Source of the DNA: Odontesthes bonariensis
Taxonomy: Eukaryota; Chordata; Actinopteri; Atheriniformes; Atherinopsidae
Direction: 5' to 3'
Length of the DNA stretch: 64,000 nt
NCBI RefSeq assembly: GCF_027942865.1
Contig: NC_134510.1
Span: 21,383,209-21,447,208 of the forward strand
Under the pieces are notes generated by a model. The model saw nothing but the letters and a program-made list of their open reading frames with translations. It ran no database searches and was not told where the DNA came from. This document shows positions 1-13,700 of this stretch, piece after piece (position 1 is the first letter of the stretch; each line of letters begins with the position of its first letter). The translations under genes and the position numbers were made by a program.

Positions 1-748
1 ATATTAAAATTTTGATCCAGGCGGTCTTAAAGCTGCAGTCTGCAACTCTTTTTCAAGCATAATGCCTGGAACTGTCCGGGGATTCTGAAAGTAGTACATT
101 AAATACCCCAATACAAAAAAAAATGAGTTCTCTAGGTCCCCTATATGTCCCGCTAGGTCCCTCCAAAGCCAGCAGGTTTGTTTACAAAATTGCAGACCGG
201 ACCGGTAAAAGGTAACCAATCAGGTTTACGAGCTGGGCTCTGCTGCCTGTCAATCACCGATTGTGCACGCGCGATACAAGGTAGGCTCGTCCCCACGCTT
301 ATTTATCTAGACTATTGAACTTCATTACGGGCTTGTCTACTTACTGTGTCTTCCATGATCGCAAATGACAGGTGAGTTGATGAATGAGGAGTCGTGTAGG
401 CGCATCTGGCGTGCACATCTACGTGCACGAGTTCTCATGTGTTTTGATGGGGCGGGACAGGAAGTTGAATAACTTTTTATTTTTCGGTTAAAAAATAAGC
501 ATTTCTTGCATTTTGCGACTACGGAGGTCACCGTTTTCAACTTCAAGCGTTCTGATAGATCATGTAAACTCTTAAAATGCCAAAAAGTTGGACTTTACGT
601 ATGACAACAACAAATCCTGCAGACTGCAGCTTTAATTAAACTAAGATTTAAATGCACATAAGAACGGATTAACAAGGTCCACAGAATTATTAAATCTATA
701 ATCTCCTAAAAATATTCCTCCCTCTTTCCCTCCTTCTCTGCTCTTCAG
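1..748 (+). other. Intron of the FCGBP-like gene
   Basis: No coding exon is visible here. The stretch ends in a pyrimidine-rich tract and an AG acceptor at 747-748, directly before the first visible exon. It is best read as an intron of a gene that continues to the left of the window. Confidence 0.6.
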
Positions 749-3700
749 CTCAATGGGCAGCTTGCTTCACTGCCTCTGGTTTACAATAATGAGCTGGCTG
801 TGTCTCTGAGCGGGCGTACAGCTGTGGCTGAGACAGTTGCTGGTATCACTGTGAGCTTCGACTGGCGAAGCACGGTGAGTGTTACTTTGCCCAGCAACTA
901 CCAGGGCGCCGTCTGTGGTATGTGCGGTAACTACGATGGGAAAGCTCAGGATGACCTGACCATGCCAAATGGCAAGACTGCCCCCAATGGAGCCAACTTG
1001 GGGGAGAGCTGGCAGGTGGCTCTCACACCAGGTTGTTCATCAGTCTGCAAAGGGGAGTGGTGCCAGGCCTGCTCAGATTCCCAGAAGAAAGTGTACGAAA
1101 CCACCAAGTACTGTGGTATCATTAGTGACAAGGCAGGGCCTTTCAGAGAGTGTCATAGCCGTGTGGACCCTGCTCCTTACATGGAGGACTGTGTTTATGA
1201 TGTTTGTCATTATCACGGTCACCAAGGATCAGTGTGTGATGCTGTGGAAGTGTATGCGTCTGCCTGTCAGAGCCAAGGAATCACCATCCACTCCTGGAGG
1301 ACAGACGCATTTTGTCGTGAGTTAGAATTTATGCTTTCAGTTACAGTATAGTTTAATTTTTGTCTTGACGTTGTTTTGAGTGTCTGCCATCTTTAATCCG
1401 GTCTCATCTTATCTCATAGCAATGGAGTGTCCCGATAACAGCCATTACACCCTGTGTGCCTCGGGTTGTCCAGTCACCTGTGCTAGCTTAACCTCCATCG
1501 CCACCTGCCACAGGCGTTGTGCAGAAGCTTGTGAATGCGACCAAGGCTACCTACTGAGTGGGGATACCTGTGTGCCCGTCAGAGACTGTGGGTGCTCCTA
1601 CGAAGGTCAATACTACAAGAAAGGGGATATATTCTACCCTGAAGATAAGTGTATGGAGCAGTGCATCTGTGGAGAGAACGGAGCTGTGTCTTGCCAAAAG
1701 GCCATGTGTCGTCCCGGAGAAGTTTGTAAGCTTGTAAAAGGGGTGAAAGGCTGCCATCCGGAAGGGCAAGGAAAGTGTGTGGCCTCAGGTGACCCGCATT
1801 ACATTTCCTTTGATGGACGGAGATTTGACTTCCAGGGTACCTGTGTCTACGTGCTGGCCAAGGTTTGCAATGATGACAAAGGCCAGCTCACACCATTTAC
1901 TGTGACTCAGGGCAATGAAAAGTATGGAAATGGAAAAGTGGCTGTGACCAAGTCAGTTGCGGTGACAGTGCACGGCTATGTCATTTACATCCAGCAAAGA
2001 GTGCCATGGAAAGTCATTGTGAGTTCAACATTTTATCAGAAACACTTCCATCTACGTGTTACATGTTTTTCAGTTTCCTCACAAAAGTTCTCACAATAAT
2101 TATGTTCCCCCAACATTTTCTTACCAGGTGAATGATGAACTTCTCAACCTTCCTCTCACTCTTGAGGAAGGGCGTCTCACTGTCGTCCAGGAAGGTCGCA
2201 ATATAGTAGTCCAAACAGCTTTCGGACTGAAGGTCCTTTATGACACTGTGTATTATGTTGAGGTGATTGTTCCCTCTACATACCAGGATAAGATGTGTGG
2301 TCTTTGTGGTGATTACAACAAAAATTGGAAAGATGATTTCCGACTTCCTGGTGGCAAACAAACAAACAACATCGATGACTTTGGGAAGGCGTGGGTGGTG
2401 AACCTACCCGGTCATGTGTGTGGTGGCTGTGGAGGGCAGTGTCCAGTATGTGATGAGGGCAAGGTTACTTTGTATGGAAAACCCGACTCCTGTGGCATCA
2501 TGAGCGCACCTAATGGGCCTTTCAAATCATGCCACAGTAAAATCGACCCAGCAGCATATGTGTCTAATTGTGTGTTTGATGTTTGTGCAATGGATGGTAG
2601 CAAAGAGACGCTGTGTAACAGCGTCCAGGCCTACGCACTGGCCTGCCAGAACGCAGGAGTTCAAATCCAGCCTTGGAGAAGCATCTCCTTCTGCCGTAAG
2701 ATACACACCAAAATATTTGAACTGAGGATGTTTACATGCTATCCGTGCTTTATCATTTCATTTGTAATAATGTCCTCTTGTAGCTGCTTCCTGCCCTCCA
2801 CACAGTCACTATGAGGTGTGTGCTGACACCTGTGGTGGGACGTGTGCCAGCTTCATTCGCCCAGTTACTTGCTCTGAAAGCTGTTTTGAAGGATGCCAGT
2901 GTGATGACGGCTTTGTTTTTGATGGCATCCAGTGTGTACCCCTTGAAAAATGTGGCTGTGTGCACAATGGCAGATATCTGATGGTAAAACTTTACGACAT
3001 TTTATTTTATTTTTCTTCCAAATATTGTAACCATGTAAATTACAAATAACTTACATTTTTTTGTAAGAATAGTTTTTTCACTGACAGGTAAATAAGCTAT
3101 TATGACACCACAAATTGTGTTTCAGGTGGGCCAAACAGTGGTGGACAAAGACTGTAAGTCCAAGTGTGTGTGCCAGGCATCTGGACTGGTAAAATGTGAA
3201 AAGCTCTCCTGTACCAATGGGGACGTTTGTGATGTAAGAGATGGGGTCAGGGGTTGTCACATCAAACAGGGCCACTGCACAATCAGCCAAGTTGGCAAGC
3301 TGAGCTCATTCGATGATATGTCTGGAGCGATTGGAACTCAAGGGGCATTCGAGGTGGCGTCTTTGTGTGATGAAGCTGCTAAGCAGTGGTTCCGTGTAGT
3401 TGTGGATGTCAGGAAATGCATAAAGAGCGCCTCTCCGGCTGTTGCTACTGTGTATGTGTTCTTCAAGGATGCCATCGTGACAGTGAACAGTCAACATGAG
3501 ACCTGGGTGAGGAGCTTTGAACATGAGCTTTTTGATGCCGAGCCAAATTTTGTTTTTAATCCATCTGAATTATTTTTGCTTCTATTTCTATCTCCCTGTC
3601 TTTCGTGTCCTCCAGGTAAATGGCCAGAAATTGACTCTTCCCAGCAAAGTGACAAACGAGCTATCAGTCCAAGTCTCAGACCGAAGCGTGGTCATTGAGA

Positions 3701-4682
3701 GGACATCAGGTGTGCGGGTCATCTACTCAATTTCACAGGAGGTCACTGTCACTGTTGACGGCAGCATGTCTGGTAAAATGTGCGGCGCCTGTGGCAACTA
3801 CAACAACAACTCTAAAGATGATCTGAAGACGGCAGATGGGAAAATCACCACTGATATGTCGGCAGTTGTTAGCTCTTGGAGCGCTGGAGACTTTTCTAGA
3901 TGGTGAGAATTTGAAGAACATGCAGGCATATTCTGTGGTAAAGATAAAATCCTGTATTATTTATGACAATGATAGTTCTATGCTCCACTACATGCTCAAA
4001 TCAGTGCCTCTCGTGTTAATTTGAACTTGCCTGACTGCCTATTCCTCATAACCTTCCAGGTAAAGAGGAAGCCTTTATTATTTTTTTTATTTTTTTTACC
4101 GTGCAAACTAAAAAAATCACTTAGCGATCAGGAAGAGATGAGACAGTGCTGTGACCATTCAACTGCTCATTCTCTTAACAGCAACAACTAAACAAGGACT
4201 CCACGGGGCCCTTTTAAAGGAATGAATGTGTAATTTTTAATTGCATTTGGCTCTATTCAATTAAGAAATGCCCGAGAATCCCCTGTGGTAATTACTGATT
4301 AAAAAGCAGGTGAAGCTGACGGGCATGGCCATCAAAAGCTACGAAGCTTGCAATCCAATCACTGCTTGTCATCCAAAGACACTTAAGACTCATCTGGGTG
4401 CAATATTAATTTGGGTCCATGCCTTTAGTTTTGCATCCTAGCCTCAAGTCAATCCTTCTGAGAGTTTTGGGTATCCCCCTTCCTCTTTTTATTCGGAGTT
4501 GCCTCATCACTTTGAAAACAAGAAGTACCCCAGAGAATCAGTGCTTGCTCTTGCATTTAGCTTTAAGAAAACAATTTTCATAAGCATTGTTTGTGATCTC
4601 TGTTGTGCCTCTGTGGACATGAATTTACTTCCTCAAGTGCCACTTTGACTACAGTGTCCCTTTTCATTGCAGTGGTCTGTAG
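749..4682 (+). CDS. IgGFc-binding protein (FCGBP)-like, 3' part
   Basis: This is the 3' end of a large secreted gel-type protein of the FCGBP/zonadhesin family. Coding exons are 749-1316, 1420-2018, 2128-2695, 2784-2983, 3126-3506, 3616-3902 and a last piece at 4673-4682; all phases agree. The domain order is vWD end and C8, TIL and a new vWD start (GDPHYISFDG), vWD end and C8, TIL, a short vWC-like stretch, then a last vWD. The CxxC signatures CGMCGNYD, CGLCGDYN and CGACGNYN are visible. Exons 749-1316 and 2128-2695 are both 568 nt, as expected from unit duplication. The last vWD lacks the GDPHY motif at its start. The final exon adds only CGL after DFSR and then stops. Such proteins form cross-linked polymers in mucus. 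The 5' part lies outside the window. Zonadhesin-like or tectorin-like naming is possible. Confidence 0.85.
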
Positions 4683-5165
4683 AGATGCTGGTTTCTGCAT
4701 TCATGAAAACATCTGGTAGACAGGTAAAGGGGAAAAAAACCCTAATTGTTTCCTCTCAAAATTGGGGACGGGTGCATCCACATGAATGAAATGGCTGTAC
4801 AGTGTGGTTTACATACCTGTGTTTTCCCTCTGTTTAACAGGATGAAGAGCTGCTTGTTTACAAGCCCCCTCGTCACACTTCACCGCTTCCTCTTGATTCA
4901 TATAGTAGTTTTCATTGTTTCTTGGCAATCCGGTCTTCTATTGTTCTCTTCGGAGTTGTCGAGCCTTGTGGCTCTCTCTTGTCCAACATCTCCATCTAGT
5001 GGAGAGGGAAAAACATTCAGCATGTTATCTCTTTTTCACAGAACCTCATTTAGGAAAAGGAAACGGTCTGGAATAATAAATGTCTCACTGTACTTTGGGA
5101 ATGCATTTGTGAGAGAGGTGTCTCCTTTGCTGTTCTGACTGCTAAATAAAAATGCTTTCAAAATG
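4673..5165 (+). other. 3' UTR exons of the FCGBP-like gene
   Basis: After the TAG at 4680-4682 the exon seems to end at 4723, before GTAAAG. A second untranslated exon can start at 4841 after TTTAACAG. It runs to the AATAAA at 5145-5150, which is followed by a GT-rich stretch. The splice pattern is inferred from site quality only. Confidence 0.45.
5145..5150 (+). promoter_or_regulatory. Poly(A) signal, FCGBP-like gene
   Basis: An AATAAA lies about 460 bases after the stop codon and is followed by a GT-rich stretch. Confidence 0.5.
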
Positions 5166-5169
5166 ATGT

Positions 5170-7713
5170 GCGCTCCAGTTATTCAAGAAATAACATAACT
5201 ATTACAAAACTCCCAGAAAACGTGTACAGCAATCCAAATTACAAATGCACATCATTCAACGTGACATGGTGCTACAGCTGGTGAGAGAAATCCCATCTCC
5301 ACCTAAAGTCTGATAAGAGAGAAAGGTCCTTGGAGTAGGAGGGCATCTGAGTTCAATAACAAAATTCCACCATGTCCAGCTAAACAGTTACAATACCATA
5401 TTGGGACACGAGCTGCTTCTATCTGGGACCAGTTGTGTATTTGCTGTCAGTTTGCTATGGGAGAGGCCTTATGAAGAGTGTTTCCATATAGCTGAGAGAA
5501 AGCTACCTCTGTGACAGGCTGTTTTGGCCCTGAAAGACCTATAGTGTTTATGCTTCTGCCTTCACAGGCATGAGCCTCCCTCTGCAGCATACAAACTGCA
5601 CCACTGTACAACATGCTTACTGTTAAGATGCTGATTATGCCTCTTAAATATGCCTATGGGGATAAACCAGCACGATTTACAGCTCATTATAAAGTCACAC
5701 TCAACTGTTACTCCTGGCAACAAAATGCATGATATCAGCCATGCAGCACAGTAGGCCGTGTCGGTGCTAAGTCTCCTTGCGTTGTTTCACTGTGAAGCTC
5801 ACAGTGTGAGCAGGGCAGCTCAGGGTAATTTTTGGGAGTAACTTCAGTGGCACCCCGCCCCCCTCTGCCTCATTCCAGAGACGAGACCAAAAAGGAAAAC
5901 AGCTTGGTGAAGTTGTACAGCAGGGCACATACGCATCTGCACAGAATGCAGCTACAATAAGTCATTTTTAATTAGAGGTTTTATTTTATTTATTTATTTT
6001 TTGCTTGTCACAAGAGAGGGCTTTTGCACATACACTATTTCTTGGCTGAAGTGACATTTAAGTAGGGAAGTTCTTCTGCAAGTTTGATTCTCTGCGGAAC
6101 TCTCATTAAGACTTGCAAGATAAACGGTAAGTTCCTTTAAACGTATGCTCCTGTTGATTTACTCGTACCGCATTTTCTTATTACTGCAGCTATATATAAA
6201 TATATATATAAAAAAAACTGAATAAGAATATTAAAGTGAGTGTTTTTGTGCTCATAAATTCGGTTTCCTCTAACTCCTCGAAAGTCACTCTCAACACCCA
6301 ACTGCACGTCTACTGCTTGTAGACATGTGACGCATATAATTAGCTACTTCACACACACCGCTATCGCAAATTTTACCCCTCGTGGCCAGTGTGTGTTTTC
6401 GCATTCACACGTTTTGTGTTTGGTTTGTGAAAGTGCTTCAATTTTAATTTCCGTGAGGCTGTGCCGCCAGCCTTGAAAGTGCCACAATTTAAATGGGGGG
6501 GACAATGCAACTACAATGTAAACCACAATCCTTTTCCTAATTGCGCACTGTCGGTGTAAATTACAGGCTATTACAATCCACGGGAATTCTTTTAAGAGTC
6601 TCTGTATGTGCTTATATCCTGTCTCTATTATATTCTTCTGAACCTCTCAGAAGGTTAACAGACAAGATTATTGGACTGCTTCATGTTAGAATAAATCACC
6701 CCATATTTTCTTTTTATTAAACCTAGATTGGCAGGCCTTTGTTGTTAATCCTGCTTTCAGGGCTAGTCCCCATTTCTTTCCAGCTCCAGCTCCATGTTCA
6801 CACCCCCACTCTAGTCATGCATGAATCCTCAACAGTGCTCTGGGCCAGGGAGGCAATCCTTGTCTCTGCTAAACACAAGCTTTGATCTTTGCAGTGCAAA
6901 ACATTTAATTTCACGCTTAAGATGTTCTTCAACTGTAGAGTAGAGTTACATGCGCCTGTGTTTCATTGGCGCTGTCATGTCTGGCGATAAATCTGTGTGT
7001 GAAGCGAGCAAAATCGCACCCGGTGTGCTCTCTAAATCGAGGACCTTTTTCAGCTCCTGTGTCCAATAGGTAGTCTGGTTGAAGAATCTCTGCCTGTAAA
7101 CATATGGGTGTAAGAGAATCCCAAAGGAATGTTCTAGATAATATATAGATAGAAAAACAGCCCAACGAGGCTCATGCCCTATACTGGTGACCCAGCAAAA
7201 CCAATAGCAAAACCTACTGACCAAATATCTAATGCAACTCAACACCACGGTTGCCTTACACCCCTCTACTGCCAAGCCCCATATTCTGGGGTGATGGGCC
7301 TAAAATAGATCTTCCTCTCTTACCCAGAGCCAAAAGACCAAATTATTAGGACATGCATCCTGTTAACATTTGTGATCCAGTTATGTTGTGTCTAGCCAAA
7401 GTGGAGCATTATGTCCCTACCAAGAACGGGGTCATTGGAGGGATAAATTTCCCACAGAAAATTATTTTCAGTTAAGTTCTCATGAGAATTAGTGCTTACC
7501 ATGTAAAAAAAAACAAAAAACATACATACTTCTGTGGTTGAACCCTGATGATGTCTATAGGAACCAATGAGACCGCGTCGAGCTGCATTACTTCTTTGGC
7601 TTTGTCCATTCCTTCTGGTGGTCTGCTGGAGAACAACAAACTAATCCAACGGCTGCAAACTTTACGTGACCGGCTGCTTTGCCCCAACTTCCTGTTTTGT
7701 TTCCTCTTAACAG
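5170..7713. other. Intergenic stretch before the first FXYD gene
   Basis: No supported coding exon is seen. Open frames here are short and lack splice or family support. Short AT runs occur near 6190-6215. An untranslated first exon of the FXYD6-like gene probably lies here, because the ATG exon at 7714 begins after an acceptor, but I cannot place it. Confidence 0.5.
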
Positions 7714-7718
7714 GTACA

Positions 7719-10700
7719 ATGGATCTTGTGGTGTTGGTGGCATTCAGCTCCTGGCTGGCTCCTGCACTTGGTGAGTACCATTTTCACTCAGCATTCAGGA
7801 GTTTTTGGGGTGAACCGGCCTGTGTAAGTTGGATGTTCTTCAGTTACTCCCTGTGGCTGTGTTGTATAAGTTCCTGCGCGATAAACAAGCTGATGTTGTC
7901 TGTATAACAGGATCAGCGTTCGGCAGGGAGATGTTTGGTAAGTTCGTTGCATTGGAGTGGTCAGAGAGAATGCATGGACTTTGGAAGTTGTCTGCGCTCT
8001 GGCTTTTTTTTTGTGTGGCTTTTTGCCCCGTTTCCTTTTTGTTCAAACGTGTAAAAAAAAAAGAATGGCTCCTAATCTTGTTGGCATTTCTTTGATGTAG
8101 TTTCGGCATACATTTTCTGTATATTTTTTCTTCAAGAATCTTCTACGTCCATGTTTTGCTCTGAGAAAAGGTCATGTTTTTGGTTGTTGTTTTCCCCTGC
8201 AGTGTGAAATAATCAGTTATTCGGACAACTGCCAGGCTTTCCCTTGTTAACACAGGTCCAGCTCTCTGACTCGCATCTCCATTAGCCCCGCATGCCATCA
8301 GTTGAGCTTGACGTTAAGCAGGTTTGCCCACGCTCATTCCTTTTCCCTCCTTCTTCACTCCTCTTTGTGCGACTGCAAGTCAGTCCTTACTTTTAAGACA
8401 TGTTGGAAACAATATGTGCAAAGAAAGAAAAACAAAGGAAAAAAAGCGGTTTTGTGCCTCATTTCGAAAAAGATTAACGTGAGGATTTGCTGCCCAAGAA
8501 TGAGGTCAGAGGTAACTCTAGATCTCTAACTCTTGCTCTCCTTTGAACAGGCTACTACTGTCTGTATGAGATTATTTTTTTTGAGTCCACGGTCTCAAAT
8601 GCGACGCGCTTATCTTCGGCATTTAGTTTCAGAATGAATTGCATCACTTTCGGCGAGGACGTGGTTCCCTCACCAGCTGTCAGACGAGTCTCTCCGTTTC
8701 TAGCATTTAAACTTGAGTGTTGACAAGCTGCTGATAGAAGTTGGATATGAAACGCTTTTATACAACCCCAACCACACGCCACGGCGGATATTTCAAAGGT
8801 TGCACATCGGCAAATTAATATTTTTAAAACGACTGTGAAAAATAACACATCGATGGTAGGAAATACTGGCCGATTCCAGCATTTATGTAACCTCCAGTGT
8901 ATCCCACTGCAACGTTACATTGTTCTCACTCCAAATACTGACGCTCATGTAAACACTGTCTGCTTTTAAATCAGGCGCTTAAGATTATTCTGCTCGTTGC
9001 CATAAGGCAGACATTGAGATTTGACAAGATACTAAGTGCTGTATACTTTCTTTAACCGAAAAAAAAGAGACTTTAAAGGCTGCATCCATCGGTTTTTTTT
9101 TCCCCACGATTTATTTATTTGATTTATTTTTTTTTTTCCTGCTTGGAAATGAGACTGATCAAAGAGGCCTGCAGTTTCCCCGCATTGCTTGCAGGGTACA
9201 GATTAACACATGTCAGAGCAATTAAACCAAACGCACCTGCGGGTAAACGGAGGGGAGCGCGATCCCGCAGGTGTCATTCTTAATTGAGCACTTTTCAGAC
9301 GGGTCAGCCTTTGTGAGACTAAGGGACAATAATGTTTTGTACCGATTATGACACGGAAGCGGCCTGCATGGTAAAGTAAGTTCATCCTGTGGAAATCGTT
9401 GCCCTTTTTTTTTCACATTTTCAAACACGTTAACCTTTTGTTGTCATTAACACGTCTGCGGTGGCGTATGTTTGAATAAGCAGGCCTTAGCCATACAATC
9501 TCAAATCCCCATTTTTACATTCGTTGCTTTGATTTTTTTTTCCCCCACAAAAACATGTCAGGGTTGTATCTCATTTGTTTGAGTAAATCATATTTATCAA
9601 TTGGCACTGTTACTTTGGGCATATAGATATCTTTATCCTAAGATTTGTGTGAACCGCAGAGAAACTGGGGTTAATTTAAGCAATGTCAGTTAAATTCATT
9701 ATAACTTGCTGATTACTTTCTATAGGCTTAATATTAGCCGGTATAGATACTTTTTTCCTGAGTACAAATGGGGATTTGAAGGTATTCTGCACACTCTGTA
9801 TTGTGAATTTGCTCTACCCTCTCTTTAATGTTGACAGAGCTAACATGCTCTGACGCAACTAACTGTTCATTTCTTATGAAGACTGATGTTTTTTTCTTTT
9901 CTTTTTTTTGTACAGTTTCATCCACAGATGACGACAACGGTGGGTATGATTCAAGATGAAGCTTAGAGCAGTCAAATTATTTGTGAAATTAGAAAAAAGA
10001 AGGAAACTTGTAGCAGGCATGCACATTGATACAGACACCAAACTGACTAAAGTCCAGACTGAAGCTTTAAAACCTGCTGAGAAGCCGCGAAATGATGAGA
10101 ACTCTCTGGCTGTGGATTAATCTACCTCTTTTTTTTCTTTTTCTTTTTTTTTTGTCTTCCTACCAGACTTTGACAGCGCTTTTCATTACGGTGAGTGCTG
10201 AGCACGCAAACAGTGTTCTTTTAATGGGTCGACGCTCTTTGCAGGAAACATCTGGGAGGGTGAGACGGGTTAGCATTTGTCTCTTGTTTTTCCAGAGGTG
10301 ATGGAAAAACGTCACCCTCCGGTCCAGCTTCTGGAGTAGCCCCCAAAACCGAAATGTCACATCCTGTCCGCTGGGAGGATTTTCTAGTGCATCCAAGGGG
10401 GAAAATAACGCACAGATTGATTGAACATCTGCATTTGGGTTCTATTCAGTTGTGTACTTGTTCGTCCCTCTGGTTATTTTTGGAACAGTCAGACTGATGA
10501 TGGACTGTTTCACCCATGGCTTGTGTCGTCTTAGAGCACCTCGACGGCAGTGATTTCCCTCCTTTCCCCTGGGGGAAGGCTCCGCCCCTTCACATTTTCT
10601 CTTTTATTTTTCCTAGTTTAAATATAAATATATTTATTTATTATAAATAAATAACAATTTCGCATTAAACTGTGTTCTGCCAAAAAAAGGAGAAGAAGCA

Positions 10701-13700
10701 AATTGATGCAAAAACAACAACATTCGAATCTTGTGAAACTGCCAAATGTTTCTGGGAACTGTTGAGCATCAGCTTAAATTGATTTTAGTCCATATCTCAG
10801 CTTCTGGGATGTTTGTTTTTTGGTGGGGGGGTTTGGTTTCTCCTTTCATGAACTGCTTGTTTTAGCAGCATTTTTATTGGATTTAGGTCAGGGCTTTTGA
10901 CTTTAGCCTTTCCAAAACATTCCCTTTAATCTAATTGAATCATTTTCTCAGTCGAACAACTTGTGTGCTTAGGATTGTCATCCTGTCATGGACCGTTCGC
11001 TGCTAAGATTCAATTCACTGACAGATGACTTGACATTATCTGAGCGGTATGCAGAGTTTAGTGGTCCATAATCATGCCAAGCAACCCAGGACCTAATCCA
11101 GGGAATTTGACCCAAACAACGGTCCTTGCGATTACTGCATTTCACAGATGAGGTTAATTTAAAGATAATTATTTCTCACTGAAACCAAAATGTTCTGTTT
11201 TGTTCTTATTCTCTACCTTAGCCGTCTGGCTTGTCCACATGATCCTGAGTAAACGGCACACAGGCATTAACGTTATCCTGAGAGACTATTCCACACCTTA
11301 GAATGACCCTCTTTTATTGATCACACCCCCACCCCCCGGGGAAGGGAGCTACGAACTTCAATAACCTCAATTTGTACTGGATTTCTCTGGCTGTAGTTTC
11401 AGACAGAAGAATGAGCTGTTCAAAGTAGGAACCCCCATGATCTAGGGGGGTAAAAAAACACGTTTGGGTCACAGAATTTAGTTTTTCCCTTCTCTCCTCT
11501 ATGTTTAGTCATCTTAAAGCTCCTCAAATGTTTCTGGTGGCTTCGTATATAAAACTGTACGTTAGGAAGTTCAAACTAGGTCAGTTTTGGCAGCACAAAA
11601 GTTGCATGCTGTATCTCTTCGAAATGATATTGGATCAGTCAGAAGGACTAAACCAGCACTTATATGCCACATTTTTGTTGAAGAAGTTTTTCCTAAGTAA
11701 AATATTTAATGCAGAATGTACTTGTAATGGAGCATTTTGAGTTGCCGTGTTGATACTTTTATTGAGGTCAAGGAACTGAATTTATCTTTACCAACATTCG
11801 CCGTCATGCAGAATTCGATGTATTTATTTTTTTATCAAATGAGCATTCTTTCTACATTTTTGACAACGTCCACTCAGAAACCAAATGCAGTATCTTCATG
11901 GTTTCCCGTACTGACCCTTACCTCGGATATTTCAGCTTCTCTGCTTTTAACTCTGTCTTTTGTGACATACTGGGGATTTTTTTCACGCCTTCTGGGCAGC
12001 ACACCAAAACGCACGTTCAGTAGTCCTAAATAGACAACACTTCCTTTTTTAAAAGGCCACGAGCTCGTAACGTCGGGAATCCCTGTGCAGATGAGGTACT
12101 TTTGTTTTTTCACTGTATGTATTTTTAGTATCTGCATATCCCCCCTCTTGACCTTGATGTAAGGGTACAAGATCAAATGATGGCAATACAACATAAATGG
12201 GACGGACTGTGCCACAGCCTCTGCTGCCTTCCATGATTTCTCTGCCACTGAAGGGAAAAGGCATCGTTTCTCTCTCGCTTTCTGGTCATCAACAACCAAA
12301 CCGCAGAGAAAAAGTTGACCGTGGTGTTTACAGTTCTGGTGACAAATTATAAGAATTTGTGGCGTCCCAACATATCTATTTTGGAGAATGTAAAAACCTC
12401 AGAAAGTTACTCAAGATTTTTCTTTTATGTTGTGTGAGAACTGAAAAAAAAACATCCCATCTTGCACCTCTGCAGAAGCAATAAAATCTTTTTTTTTCTT
12501 TTTTTTTTGTTTGTCTTGAATTTCAGATTATGAATCTCTGAGAATCGGTGGCCTGGTTTTTGCCGTGGCACTCTTCCTCCTGGGCATCGCCCTCATCGTT
12601 AGTAAGTACCCAAGTGCACGGCAGATGTGGAATGTCGAGTGCGAGCGTCACTACACAGTGATTCCTGTACACAAATTAAAATAGTGATGCAAAGCAGATA
12701 GGCTGCAGCTCCTCTCAGGAGGCACACAGATGCTTTTTGCACAGAGGTAAGCACTCTTTCCAGTAAGCTGGCCTTTTATACATCTCATCCCCCCTTCTCA
12801 CTCGGTGTCCTTTCCAAGATTCCTCCTCCTACCTGCCAGCTCAGTGCTGCTGCTTCTGCCAGTTGTAGTTCTGAAAACCAAAACCTGCCAATAAATAATT
12901 CAGTGGGACTCGCACGCCCTGCCACCTTGAGATTCTGCACTCCGCGAGGACCTATTGGGCTTTTGTTGGCTGGAGAAATTCAAACAAAACATTCACAGAA
13001 ATATTCAAATACAGCAGATTTTTATTAAAGACCAATTCAAACGTAAATCAAAAGCACCGAAAGTCTTTTTCTTTTTTCTTTTTTTTTCTTTTAGTTTGTA
13101 AGTTCGTGTTTAAGTTTGAAGATGAATGGAAGACAACAGGAAAAATGAAGGACGATTATTTTTCCAGGTTTTTTTCCCCTTCAACCAAAAACTGTGTTGA
13201 ACTGCTTGTGTGAGGACGTTTGAGTTTTATTCATTTTTTTTTTCTTTCTCTTCTTTTTTCTTTTTTTGCATAGACGATTGTCGAACAGATAAGTCTCTTT
13301 GATCGTAATTTGATTGAAGCAGCCCCTTTGAAAGCCCCTGGCCAAAGAGAAATTCTTCTCAGTACAAGAAGTTCAACTCTGCGAACCTGCCTGATGCTTT
13401 TGCTAAACTTTGTGACTTAAAAGATGGACTCGCTGTACTCTAGATGTCGTAGTAGAAAGCTTTAGTCTTGGCTTTTGCAAAACAGCCAGGCGGTTTTTCA
13501 GCACATTGACACCAGTGTTCTGTATTTTTAGCTATACGACTGACTTTTGGAGTGATTTAGTTACGTGAGAACAGTTTCGGTCTCGGGCCAATGACCTACA
13601 AACTGTAAGGCCTTCTGAGGCTCGCTGCCCAGATGGGATCGTGAGCTCAAGTGTTGTGTTCGTGGATCTATCTGGGCTTGAAGCAAATACCACTTCCTTA

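Noticed and set aside
4746-5138. Open frame of 130 codons
   Set aside because: Lies in the likely 3' UTR of the FCGBP-like gene and shows no family motif.
11737-12299. Overlapping open frames on both strands
   Set aside because: Intron of the FXYD6-like gene; no splice or family support.
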